Source: Bacteroidota bacterium (lineage in GTDB: Bacteria > Bacteroidota > Bacteroidia > Chitinophagales > Chitinophagaceae). Taken from it: a DNA stretch of 64,000 nucleotides. Below the pieces are notes generated by a model. It worked only from the letters and a program-made list of their open reading frames with translations, did not search any database and was not told where the DNA came from. Below, one piece after another: positions 1 through 7,362 of this stretch; the stretch's first letter is position 1; every line of letters starts with the position of its first letter. Location of the stretch: positions 62,001 through 126,000 of the forward strand of contig VGFQ01000004.1 in the NCBI GenBank assembly GCA_016868815.1. The letters are read 5' to 3'. A program made the translations under genes and the position numbers.

Positions 1-1725
1 TCTGACTTCATGTCCCTGATAGGAGAAAACAGGCGTGAAGAGGAGGTAGTCACCTTTTTCCTGCAGTTGTACAAATAGGTCGGGCTCTGTGTTGCGGATC
101 TCTCGGATGAGGCTGCGGTCGATGTCCAACCAGAGGATTCGGCTGAGCGGGATCAACGTTTTTCCTAGGTATTCCTGCCATTCTTCTCCGGACACGGAGT
201 GCTTCTCGGTGCTCAGGAGGTCCATGATGGACTCCATCTCTTCTGTTCGCTCCCAGAGGCAGAGCGAGTCATTGTATTTCATGATGAGACGGCTCTGCCA
301 TTCGTTCTCTTCCATGCCGATGACCCATTCGTTGAGGCGTGCCTTGCAGCTCACTTCATAGCCATCGCCAGTTTTCTGTACTACAATGCCTGGCCGCAGT
401 GTGTCTGTCAGCAAGGTGATGGGTTTGAGGTGCCGGCTTTGAAGTGATTTGCCTGCGGGCGAGATGAAGAACAACGCCTTGTCGTGGAAGTCAATGAACA
501 GCTTCCTCAGCTTCGGGTAGACATATTCGACGATGAGGTTTTCCGTTTCTGCCGGCAGGCCTTCTTCTTCGTTGCGGATGATGTTCTCCCAGATGCCGGC
601 GAAGGGGGAGTTGCGGTTTACGTATTTCGTGATTTCGGAGCTTTGCAGCTTTCGGATTAATTGGAGGAGTGCCGTGTCCTTCTCACTTACCCCATCGGTG
701 TTGACGAAGCGCTGCAGGTCCAGCTTTTCCACTTTTCCGACAAAGTTGTTTCCGTCTTCGGCGCATTCACCCATCACCGCCTCAAGGTAAAAGCCCGGGA
801 ACGACTTTCGGTCTTCCTGGAAGACGACGCCTATGCGCTGCCCCAGGAAGCTTTCGGGCTTTGGGGGTTCTACGAGGGTGATGGGCTCGACGGGGGCTGG
901 CCGGACTTCCCGGGGGCTGGGTGTAGGAGGGGTGATTCTTTTGACGGAGGGGTCCAGTACCCGCAAAAAGGGCTTGCCGTCTTTATAGGAGAATTCGAAC
1001 TTCTTCTGCCATCCTTCTACTTTCATGCTGTAGCCATAGGCTTCCAGCAGTTTATCTTTTTCTTTATCCCAGTTTCGGATGGTATCGAAATAATGAGGTC
1101 CGTAGGCGTTCAGAAGTTGGACGAAGACGGTGGTCTTATGGACGCAGAGCGGGTGCTTCTCATCGGTGCAGCCACAGGACGTGTCGAAGTTCCGCTCCTC
1201 ATTTTTTTGGATCACTACGTTCTGTTGGCCTTCGGGGTCTTCTACAATGGCTTCCACCCGTTCATTGCACGCGCTGAGGATGTTTGCTTTTTGGACGCGG
1301 AGCCTTCGTTCCGCCTCTTCATATGATTCGGAAGAGGCCAGCATTCGTATCGACTTGAGTTCGATCTGTTTCATCTTGACCACCGTGTGCCGTTGGTCGT
1401 ATGCCATCGATTCAGCACCTAGGAGGTTTCTGTCGATCATGTCCTGCAGATGGAAGAGGGAGGCAACTTCATGCCGGCATATGTCTCCCAGGTTGTAGGG
1501 GCATGTGCAGCGAACCATGAGGGCGCGTGCGTCTCTGTATTTCTGTACGAAGACTTTATAGAAGGTGGCGTAGTGGTCGTCTTTGACCCGGAAGCTGACA
1601 GACCCCATCAGCTCGTCGTGCTCCAGGAATTCCACGAAGCCGATGGCATGGATCTTCTTACCTCTGCGGATCACCTCATCGGTGCCGTTGTTGTATACAA
1701 ACCGGAGCAGGTGTGATTGTGCCAT
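1..1725 (-). CDS. SWIM zinc-finger protein, probable N-terminal part of an SNF2-family helicase (partial)
   Basis: This reading frame begins at an ATG (1725) and runs off the left edge of the window without a stop, giving 575 residues. Near residues 73-85 it carries a CxC...CxH pattern (RCTCPYNLGDICRH), which is the SWIM zinc finger. A second cysteine/histidine cluster (CGCTDEKHPLCVH) follows around residue 170. In Bacteroidota, long proteins that start with a SWIM finger usually continue into an SNF2/DEAD-like ATPase. That ATPase part would lie outside the window, so the helicase assignment is inference. A sequence matching the -7 box TAGTTTTG lies at 1805-1812 on the minus strand, but I see no good -33 partner. 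Alternative: a stand-alone SWIM protein of unknown role. Confidence 0.72.
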   Translation of the reverse strand, partial: MAQSHLLRFVYNNGTDEVIRRGKKIHAIGFVEFLEHDELMGSVSFRVKDDHYATFYKVFVQKYRDARALMVRCTCPYNLGDICRHEVASLFHLQDMIDRNLLGAESMAYDQRHTVVKMKQIELKSIRMLASSESYEEAERRLRVQKANILSACNERVEAIVEDPEGQQNVVIQKNEERNFDTSCGCTDEKHPLCVHKTTVFVQLLNAYGPHYFDTIRNWDKEKDKLLEAYGYSMKVEGWQKKFEFSYKDGKPFLRVLDPSVKRITPPTPSPREVRPAPVEPITLVEPPKPESFLGQRIGVVFQEDRKSFPGFYLEAVMGECAEDGNNFVGKVEKLDLQRFVNTDGVSEKDTALLQLIRKLQSSEITKYVNRNSPFAGIWENIIRNEEEGLPAETENLIVEYVYPKLRKLFIDFHDKALFFISPAGKSLQSRHLKPITLLTDTLRPGIVVQKTGDGYEVSCKARLNEWVIGMEENEWQSRLIMKYNDSLCLWERTEEMESIMDLLSTEKHSVSGEEWQEYLGKTLIPLSRILWLDIDRSLIREIRNTEPDLFVQLQEKGDYLLFTPVFSYQGHEVR

Positions 1726-1878
1726 GTGGTCAGTGGCCCCGCTGGACAGGTGATAAGTCCTGGCTTCCAAGCCTGACTGAGAAGGCTCAGAAATGGGCAA
1801 TTGGCAAAACTAATGGAAAACAAGTGACTTCCAGATAGCTTGTGGAATGAAACAATCCTGAATGTGGCTGCTTGTTCG

Positions 1879-2610
1879 TTAGCCCCTGACAAGCTGTTCT
1901 CCACGATAGATCGGGAGTACGTCTGTCTGGTCGGGTGTGAGGCAATAGCGGATGTCTTTTTCAAGACCGTAACCCATGAGGCGTTGGTAATGGGAGGCCT
2001 GATTTTCGTGCATGAATTGGAAGAGGTCGGGGGCCGCCAGCCGGTAGAGGTTGCGGGCAAAATGGGAGGCATCGCAGTTGATATGGAAATGCTCGAAGAT
2101 CCGGTCGATGACAGCCCCGGCGAAGAGGGTGTCTTCCATGTTCATCCGGTCTTTCCAGGCAGCGCATCCCAGGACGACCGGCCTATGCTGCTCTTGTACG
2201 TAGCGGCAGACTGCCGAGAGGTTTACGAAGGCGCCTGTGATGATCTCTTCTGCGCCGCTGTCCAGGGCCATGTGCAGGAGCTTGGTGCCGTTGGTCGTGG
2301 TGAGGACGAGCAGTCTTCCGCCAATGAAAGATTCTGGATATTCGAGGGGCGAATTGCCATAGGTGAGGCCCTCGGCTACTTTGCCATCTCTTTCCCCGGC
2401 GGTGATGCCTCCGAGTGCTTTCCCCAGCTCGATGCAGCGATGGACGGTGGCTACGGGCATGACAGCGGTGGCACCGTTGTGAAGGGCTGTTGCAATGGTA
2501 GAGGTGGCCCTTAACACGTCGATGATGACAACCAGGCAGCCCTGGAGGTCGTAGAGGTGTAGCAGGGCTGGCGAGAGGCAGGTATGGAGGCTTGGTTTTC
2601 CGGACTGCAT
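1879..2610 (-). CDS. comB: 2-phosphosulfolactate phosphatase family protein (ComB)
   Basis: The 243-residue product matches the ComB family, Mg-dependent phosphatases named for converting 2-phosphosulfolactate to sulfolactate in coenzyme M synthesis. Visible family signatures are IDVLRATST near residues 30-38, GERDGK with a following YGNSP, LTTTNGT, and GCAAWKDRMNMED in the second half. Length is normal. It starts 14 bases after the gcvT stop on the same strand, so the two are probably co-transcribed. No other coenzyme M genes are nearby, and many bacteria with ComB do not make coenzyme M, so the real substrate here is uncertain. Confidence 0.85.
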   Translation of the reverse strand: MQSGKPSLHTCLSPALLHLYDLQGCLVVIIDVLRATSTIATALHNGATAVMPVATVHRCIELGKALGGITAGERDGKVAEGLTYGNSPLEYPESFIGGRLLVLTTTNGTKLLHMALDSGAEEIITGAFVNLSAVCRYVQEQHRPVVLGCAAWKDRMNMEDTLFAGAVIDRIFEHFHINCDASHFARNLYRLAAPDLFQFMHENQASHYQRLMGYGLEKDIRYCLTPDQTDVLPIYRGEQLVRG

Positions 2611-2624
2611 CTGAAGAGGGCTGA

Positions 2625-3719
2625 TCAGGGTTGTTGCACGAAGGGCAGTTTCACCACGTGGGCTTGCAAGGGACGGTCGCGCACGTCTATCCAGACGCTG
2701 GTGTCGAGGGTGGAAAACTCTGTCAGCACATAGCCCAGTCCGATGGCTTTGCCCAGTGTAGGCGACTGGGTACCGGAAGTGACGCGGCCGATCAGGTTTC
2801 CTTCAGCGTCCCGGATCTTGTAGTCGTGTCGGGGGATGCCTTTGTCGAGCATTTCGAACCCTACGAGGCGTTTTTCCGGACCATTGGACTTTTGCCTGGA
2901 AAGGTATTCGGAGGCGGTGAAGGGTTTGCTGAACCGGGTGATCCATCCCAGGCCGGCTTCGAGGGGGGTACTGAAGTCGTCGATGTCGTTCCCATAGAGG
3001 CAGTAGCCCATTTCGAGTCGGAGGGTATCGCGTGCGCCAAGGCCGATGGGCTTCAGGCCTTTTGGACTGCCTGCCTCGAGGATGGCGTTCCAGACCTGGT
3101 CGGCGGCCCCTTCTTTATCCTCGAAATATATCTCCACACCCCCTGCGCCGGTATAGCCGGTAGCGCTTACCAAGACGTTGTTGACACCGGCGAAGTGGCC
3201 TCTAGAGAAGGTATAGTAGGGGAGGTTGAGGATATCCATTTCAGTGAGTGGCTGCAGGATGCGGGTGGCCTGTGGCCCCTGTACGGCGAGCAGGCAGGTC
3301 TTGTCGGAGATGTCGTGCATGTCGACGCCGGCGTGGTTGTGTCGCAGGATCCATTCCCAGTCTTTGGCGATGTTGGAGGCATTGACCACGAGCATGTAGG
3401 CTTTGTCCTTTTCCAGGCAGTAGACGAGGAGGTCGTCGACGATGCCGCCGTTCTCGTTGGTGAGGCAGCTGTATTGGGCCTTGCCGTCGGTCAGTTTGGA
3501 GGCGTCGTTGGTGGTGACGCGCTGGATGAGGTCGAGGGCATGGGGTCCCTTGAGGATGAACTCGCCCATGTGGCTGACGTCGAAGATGCCGGCATTGTTC
3601 CGAACGGCGTGATGTTCGTCGTTGATACCGCTGTAGGAGATCGGCATGTGATAGCCGGCGAATTCGGCCATTTTCGCGCCGAGGGCGATGTGTTTCGCCG
3701 TGAACGGGGTTTGCTTCAT
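2625..3719 (-). CDS. gcvT: Aminomethyltransferase, glycine cleavage system T protein
   Basis: GcvT moves the methylene group from the aminomethyl-lipoyl arm of the H protein to tetrahydrofolate, releasing ammonia, in the cytoplasmic glycine cleavage complex. The 364-residue protein has normal length and clear family motifs: [10 protein letters not shown] near residue 20, FDVSHMGEF near 47, [13 protein letters not shown] near 88 (folate-binding region with the catalytic Asp) and [11 protein letters not shown] in the middle. The C-terminal barrel ends with a GYV(L)TEFSTLDT stretch. The partner genes gcvH and gcvP are not in the window. It is followed by comB at 14 bases, which implies one transcript. 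Confidence 0.97.
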   Translation of the reverse strand: MKQTPFTAKHIALGAKMAEFAGYHMPISYSGINDEHHAVRNNAGIFDVSHMGEFILKGPHALDLIQRVTTNDASKLTDGKAQYSCLTNENGGIVDDLLVYCLEKDKAYMLVVNASNIAKDWEWILRHNHAGVDMHDISDKTCLLAVQGPQATRILQPLTEMDILNLPYYTFSRGHFAGVNNVLVSATGYTGAGGVEIYFEDKEGAADQVWNAILEAGSPKGLKPIGLGARDTLRLEMGYCLYGNDIDDFSTPLEAGLGWITRFSKPFTASEYLSRQKSNGPEKRLVGFEMLDKGIPRHDYKIRDAEGNLIGRVTSGTQSPTLGKAIGLGYVLTEFSTLDTSVWIDVRDRPLQAHVVKLPFVQQP

Positions 3720-3802
3720 GGTGTGTAGGGCAAGGCTGCAAAGGTAGGACTTGTGCGCCTAGGGCCAAGTCGGGCAACCCTCCATTCCCCACTGCTGAAG
3801 CC

Positions 3803-3908
3803 GTTCTCAAAACCTGGGGTAGATCTGAGAACCCCCCCCGGTTCTGAGGGTATGGGGTGGTTTTGAGAAGTGGGGGTGGTTCTCAAAACCTGGCGAGGAT
3901 CTGAGAAC
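3803..3908. repeat. Direct repeat pair with internal dyads between the PspC gene and gcvT
   Basis: A 30-base unit, GTTCTCA-N16-TGAGAAC, occurs at 3803-3832 and again at 3879-3908, 76 bases apart, with three differences in the inner part. Each unit is a 7-base inverted repeat. Between them GGTTTTGAGAA (3859-3869) pairs perfectly with TTCTCAAAACC (3880-3890) around a 10-base loop. The same GGTTTTGAGAA could also pair with 3804-3814, so two hairpins compete. The array could be a small dispersed repeat, the end of the PadR-PspC transcript, or leader structure for gcvT. No T-run follows, so a classical terminator is not supported. Confidence 0.6.
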
Positions 3909-3954
3909 CACCCCGGTTTTGTGGAGGGTTTGGGTTTTGGGTGTAGATGAGGGG

Positions 3955-6012
3955 TCAGGTCCCCGCTTCCCAATTGGAAGTTGCCGTGTTGATGAGGGTA
4001 TCGCTGTCGGAGGTACGGATGCGGATGGAATCCTTGTCGAACTCGATGCCTTGTTCATTATATTCCTTTTCGATTCGGTCGCGCATTTCGTCGAGGACTT
4101 CCCTTCGGGTCTTGAACATTTTCTCAAGTCCGTCGGGTTGCATGATGTACCAGACGCCATGTCTCCAGAAGTAGTTCTCTGATCCGTAATCCTGTCGGAG
4201 TTGGATATGGATTCGGGATTCATCGCCATTGACGTCGAAGAATCCGAACCAGTCGACGTCTTCGTCGATTCGGATGGATTTGCCGACGGGTACTTGGAAG
4301 ACGAGGATGACCTGTTGGTTATGGAAGCCGTCGGCCTTGGCGATGGGGAATCCTTTGGGTAGGCGAAGGATGCTGTCTTGCTGGGTGGTCTCGAATTGGA
4401 TGGCATCGGCCCGATCTTCGGCCTGGGCGGAGCTGTTTCCCCTGGAGCGGCGGATGATCCGGAGGTGGTAGAGGCTGTCGGGGCTTCGGGTGATGCGGAT
4501 GCGGATGGTGTTCAGCAGGAGGCTATCCTCGTTTTCGCTGAGCAGGGGGATCGCTTTTTCGTCGCCCTCGATCCAGGACATGGGGTAGAATTTCCCCGGT
4601 GTCGGTCCCAGTTCGACCCGCAGTCGTCCGCCGGTGGGTTGTTGAAGGGGTATGGTATTTTCGATCACACCGCTCCGGCTGAAGTCTTTGCTTTTGAGGG
4701 AGCCGAATGCGAAGAGGGATATCCAGCCGAGGGTCCAGAGGCCGGCGAAGATCCAGCCGAGGTAGTGGTGTCTGGATCTGACGCCCAGGATCCGTCGGAT
4801 GATCCAGACGACGATGGCGACGACGGGGATGGCGAAGAAGAGCAGGAAGGTTCCACCGGCGGTGAGGTTCTGCCAGAACCCCTGGAGGAAGAAGTCGCTC
4901 AGCGGCATGACGACGGCGAAGGCGATGAGGAGTGCGACGAGTGTCATGAGGAGGGCGAAGGCGACGATACTGCCGATGAACAGGAAGAACACCTTGAAGA
5001 GGATGCCGATGGCGCGGCCGACGCTGTTGCCGATCCGGGAAGCCGTCGGCCCGACCTTTGCGGAAATGTTCTCGGCGCTATGTTCCAATTCCTTTCCCAA
5101 CTGCTTCATGCGGGCTTCCACGTCTGGGGACAACTTCTTCGCTTTGTCTTTCAGTCCGCCTAGTTCTTCCTGTATGGTGTTCCGGATGCTTTCGAGGTCT
5201 ATCTTCTCTCCGCGCATCTGGAGTTTTTCGGTGGCTGTGAGGGCCTCCGGGATGATGATCCAGAGGATGACATAGGCCAGGAAAAGGGTGCTGCTGAAGG
5301 GGATGGATATTGGGAACCAGGAGTCTGACAACATACCGGCGAACAGACCCAGTAGGAAGGGTGACAGGAAGAGGACCCTGGGTATCCATACGGCGATATT
5401 GAAGTAGGAGGCGAGTCCGGAGCAGACCCCGCCGATGAATTTCTGGTCCGTATTGCGGAACAGTCTTCTGCGGATATTGACGGTGAGGTCTTTGGCGGGG
5501 AGGACGATCCAGAGTATGAAATACAACAGGATACCGGTGCCGAAAAAGAAGGTGATGATGGCGAAGAGTATGCGGACGAGGATGGGGTCGATGCGGAGGT
5601 AGTGTGCGAGTCCGGAGCAGACGCCTCCAAGGACCTTGTCATTGTTATTCCGGTAAAAGGAGCCCCTTGGTTCTTCTCGGTCAGGCGGCGGGGTGTTGGG
5701 ATTTCCCTCCCGGCTTGCGGTGATCCCGGGTTCTGAGGATGCGTCTTCCCTCTCGAAGTCCTCCGGTCTGCCGATCGAATCGATGACCTGTTGGAGGTCG
5801 GCCTCGGTGATGCAGCCTGCACCGGTCTTGCGCAGGCTTTCGGTGAAGAGTTCGGCGATGCGGTTTTCGATATCGTTGATGATCTCATCGCGGCCCTCTT
5901 CCTGGGCGAAGTGACGTCGCAGGCTTTCGGTGTAATTCCGGAGTTCCTCGTAGGCGGGTTCCTCGATGGGGATGACCCGTCCCTGGAAGTTGATATTGAT
6001 GACCTTTTTCAT
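3955..6012 (-). CDS. Tandem PspC-domain membrane protein
   Basis: The 685-residue product has a cytoplasmic N-terminal helical region (1-90), a proline-rich linker, and two PspC domains at about 120-175 and 183-260, each starting with the pattern (L/I)GGVCSGLA and running into a hydrophobic membrane segment. Further membrane helices follow around 370-470, and the last 250 residues look soluble and beta-rich. PspC domains belong to the phage-shock/envelope-stress response. I chose the internal ATG at 6012 because it overlaps the PadR stop by four bases (ATGA) and gives the usual MKKVININFQG start; the longer open frame upstream only overlaps PadR. It is co-transcribed with PadR. Confidence 0.9.
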   Translation of the reverse strand: MKKVININFQGRVIPIEEPAYEELRNYTESLRRHFAQEEGRDEIINDIENRIAELFTESLRKTGAGCITEADLQQVIDSIGRPEDFEREDASSEPGITASREGNPNTPPPDREEPRGSFYRNNNDKVLGGVCSGLAHYLRIDPILVRILFAIITFFFGTGILLYFILWIVLPAKDLTVNIRRRLFRNTDQKFIGGVCSGLASYFNIAVWIPRVLFLSPFLLGLFAGMLSDSWFPISIPFSSTLFLAYVILWIIIPEALTATEKLQMRGEKIDLESIRNTIQEELGGLKDKAKKLSPDVEARMKQLGKELEHSAENISAKVGPTASRIGNSVGRAIGILFKVFFLFIGSIVAFALLMTLVALLIAFAVVMPLSDFFLQGFWQNLTAGGTFLLFFAIPVVAIVVWIIRRILGVRSRHHYLGWIFAGLWTLGWISLFAFGSLKSKDFSRSGVIENTIPLQQPTGGRLRVELGPTPGKFYPMSWIEGDEKAIPLLSENEDSLLLNTIRIRITRSPDSLYHLRIIRRSRGNSSAQAEDRADAIQFETTQQDSILRLPKGFPIAKADGFHNQQVILVFQVPVGKSIRIDEDVDWFGFFDVNGDESRIHIQLRQDYGSENYFWRHGVWYIMQPDGLEKMFKTRREVLDEMRDRIEKEYNEQGIEFDKDSIRIRTSDSDTLINTATSNWEAGT

Positions 6013-6425
6013 GGCTCGGTGATGTTGATGTTTGCGGATTCCTCCGATCGGACTTCCTCCGTGCGGGTTTCGGTTGGCGTTGTGTCTGCTTCGGGTGGGG
6101 TCTTGGCGGTGATCTGATCGACGGCATCGGCCAGTTGTCGCCAGGTGGCTTCGAGTTCCCGGTAGAAGAGCAGGCCTTTTTCTGTCAGTCGGAAGTATTT
6201 CCTCGGGGGGCCTGAGAGGCTTTCGACCCATCGGTAGGAGAGTAGGTCGGCATTTTTCAGGCGGGTGAGCAGGGGGTAGAGGGTTCCCTCCAGGATGTGG
6301 AGTTCGGATTTCTTCATCTCCTCGATGATGTCGCTCGGGTAGGCTTCCGCCCGTTGGATGATGGAGAGGATGCAGAATTCCAGGACCCCCTTCCGCATTT
6401 GGCTCTGCGTGTTTTCGATGTTCAT
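6009..6425 (-). CDS. PadR family transcriptional regulator
   Basis: The 138-residue protein starts MNIENTQSQMRKGVLEF and shows the PadR winged-helix signature: a helix with ILSIIQRAEAYPSDI, then LHILEGTLYPLLTRL (recognition helix), then YRWVESLSGPPRKYFRLTEKG (wing). A short C-terminal dimerisation helix and an acidic tail follow. PadR proteins with this TLYPLL core normally repress their own operon, and here the target is most likely the PspC gene that overlaps its stop codon. The frame is open further upstream, but the ATG at 6425 gives the family-typical start and leaves room for the promoter at 6522-6553. Confidence 0.92.
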   Translation of the reverse strand: MNIENTQSQMRKGVLEFCILSIIQRAEAYPSDIIEEMKKSELHILEGTLYPLLTRLKNADLLSYRWVESLSGPPRKYFRLTEKGLLFYRELEATWRQLADAVDQITAKTPPEADTTPTETRTEEVRSEESANINITEP

Positions 6426-6521
6426 GGCGTTTGCGATGGGTTCATGGATCCGGAAAGTGCTTTCGGGTTGGGCCGGATCGATCGTCAGCCACTTGGGTCC
6501 CTCAGTTTTCCGTTGACCGGA

Positions 6522-6553
6522 CAAAAGTAGGGAACATTTAGTACTATGCAAAA
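6522..6553 (-). promoter_or_regulatory. Bacteroidota-type promoter of the PadR-PspC operon
   Basis: On the minus strand a -33 like TTTTG (6553-6549) is followed after 19 bases by TACTTTTG (6529-6522), an exact match to the Bacteroidota -7 consensus TAnnTTTG. It lies about 100 bases upstream of the PadR start codon. Spacing and both boxes fit the housekeeping sigma factor of this phylum. Confidence 0.65.
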
Positions 6554-6580
6554 CAAGGTAGCAAGTTTTTTTTAGTACTA
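6537..6580. promoter_or_regulatory. Twin palindromic operators, probably for PadR
   Basis: TTTAGTACTA occurs at 6537-6546 and again at 6571-6580, exactly 34 bases apart, about three helical turns. Each contains the perfect palindrome TAGTACTA. The first copy sits between the -33 and -7 boxes of the padR promoter and the second just upstream of the -33, the positions expected for an autorepressor. That PadR is the binder is inference. Confidence 0.55.
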
Positions 6581-6616
6581 TTTTTCTTGTCCTCCTGCAT
6601 GCGAACGTTGACTTTC

Positions 6617-6649
6617 ACCCTTGGAGGGTGGGGGTACCCTTGGAGGGTG
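6617..6649. repeat. Tandem dyad ACCCTTGGAGGGT
   Basis: The dyad ACCCT-TGG-AGGGT occurs twice, at 6617-6629 and 6636-6648. Each can form a 5-base stem. They lie downstream of the small membrane-protein genes (minus strand) and upstream of the padR promoter. They may end the membrane-protein transcript, although there is no clear T-run. Function is unknown. Confidence 0.4.
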
Positions 6650-6691
6650 TTTGAGGGTACTAGGGAGATGGGGGATTTACCGGGGACGCTA

Positions 6692-6895
6692 TCAGGAACG
6701 GGGCGTCCGTTTTTTCAGTCGGGCTCGTTGGTGGAGGTAGAGCCAGGTGGAAAAGACCCCGAGGAGGGGGTATGCGACGCAGAACAGGTAGAAGTTGACC
6801 TCATAATAGGAGAGATCTGTCAGGTTGGCCGCACTGATGCAGAAGTCGGTGCAGTACACATAGAGTCTGAGGATGAGGTCGTAGAGCCGGCTCAT
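6692..6895 (-). CDS. Small membrane protein of unknown function (second of a pair)
   Basis: I do not recognise this 67-residue protein. It has a tyrosine-rich N-terminus (SRLYDLILRLYVYC), the stretch NLTDLSYYEVNFYLF, one hydrophobic segment at about 33-53, and a basic C-terminus (RARLKKRTPR) that probably faces the cytoplasm. Three cysteines are present. Its ATG overlaps the stop of the preceding gene by four bases, so translation is probably coupled and the two products may act together in the inner membrane. Confidence 0.7.
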   Translation of the reverse strand: MSRLYDLILRLYVYCTDFCISAANLTDLSYYEVNFYLFCVAYPLLGVFSTWLYLHQRARLKKRTPRS

Positions 6896-7290
6896 GAGTT
6901 ACGGTCGAGTTTTCGAATGGATAATTCCATTTCCATGCTCCGGATGAGCATCCACAGGATGGCGGTTGGGATGATGATGACCAGAAATAGGATATTGGCC
7001 ATCGTATAACTGCCCGTGGAGTCCAAGGCACCGATGATGGCACGATAAGGGATGTTGGTGAACCTCAACCATTGCTGGTCAATCCCGACATGGTTGTCCG
7101 TGCACCATTGTGTCTTTTCGTAGCATTCCCAGGTGCAATTCAACTTGGAAGCTTTCCCTGGATGGATGGTGGGGTGATGCTGATAAGCGTGGCCATGTCG
7201 TGGGATATTGGGTCTTGTTGACTCGTTGACCGCCACCATAATGCCGAAAAGTCCAGCATAGACGAGTAGGATCCAAAGGAATGTCTTCAT
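6892..7290 (-). CDS. Membrane protein with cysteine-containing periplasmic loop, unknown function
   Basis: The 132-residue product has a hydrophobic N-terminal segment (about 3-22), a loop of some 65 residues with three cysteines in LNCTWECYEKTQWC, a second membrane segment at about 98-116, and a short charged cytoplasmic tail. No family is recognised. Codon-overlapping coupling to the 67-residue membrane protein downstream suggests a two-part membrane complex. The topology with both ends inside is inferred from charge distribution. Confidence 0.75.
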   Translation of the reverse strand: MKTFLWILLVYAGLFGIMVAVNESTRPNIPRHGHAYQHHPTIHPGKASKLNCTWECYEKTQWCTDNHVGIDQQWLRFTNIPYRAIIGALDSTGSYTMANILFLVIIIPTAILWMLIRSMEMELSIRKLDRNS

Positions 7291-7362
7291 CCGGTGTGGT
7301 GATTTTTACCTCTGCCGAACATCAAAGCGGATTCCAAGAATGATGCTGCTCGAACGGGGACC

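Noticed and set aside
661-1326. 221-codon plus-strand frame over the SWIM protein gene
   Set aside because: It is the mirror of a better minus-strand coding frame with a zinc-finger motif; no family features of its own.
2631-3728. 365-codon plus-strand frame opposite gcvT
   Set aside because: GcvT is certain on the minus strand; the overlap is an antisense by-product of GC-rich codon use.
6601-6660. CRISPR-like short repeats
   Set aside because: Only two copies of a 13-base dyad with a 6-base gap; no repeat-spacer periodicity anywhere in the window.
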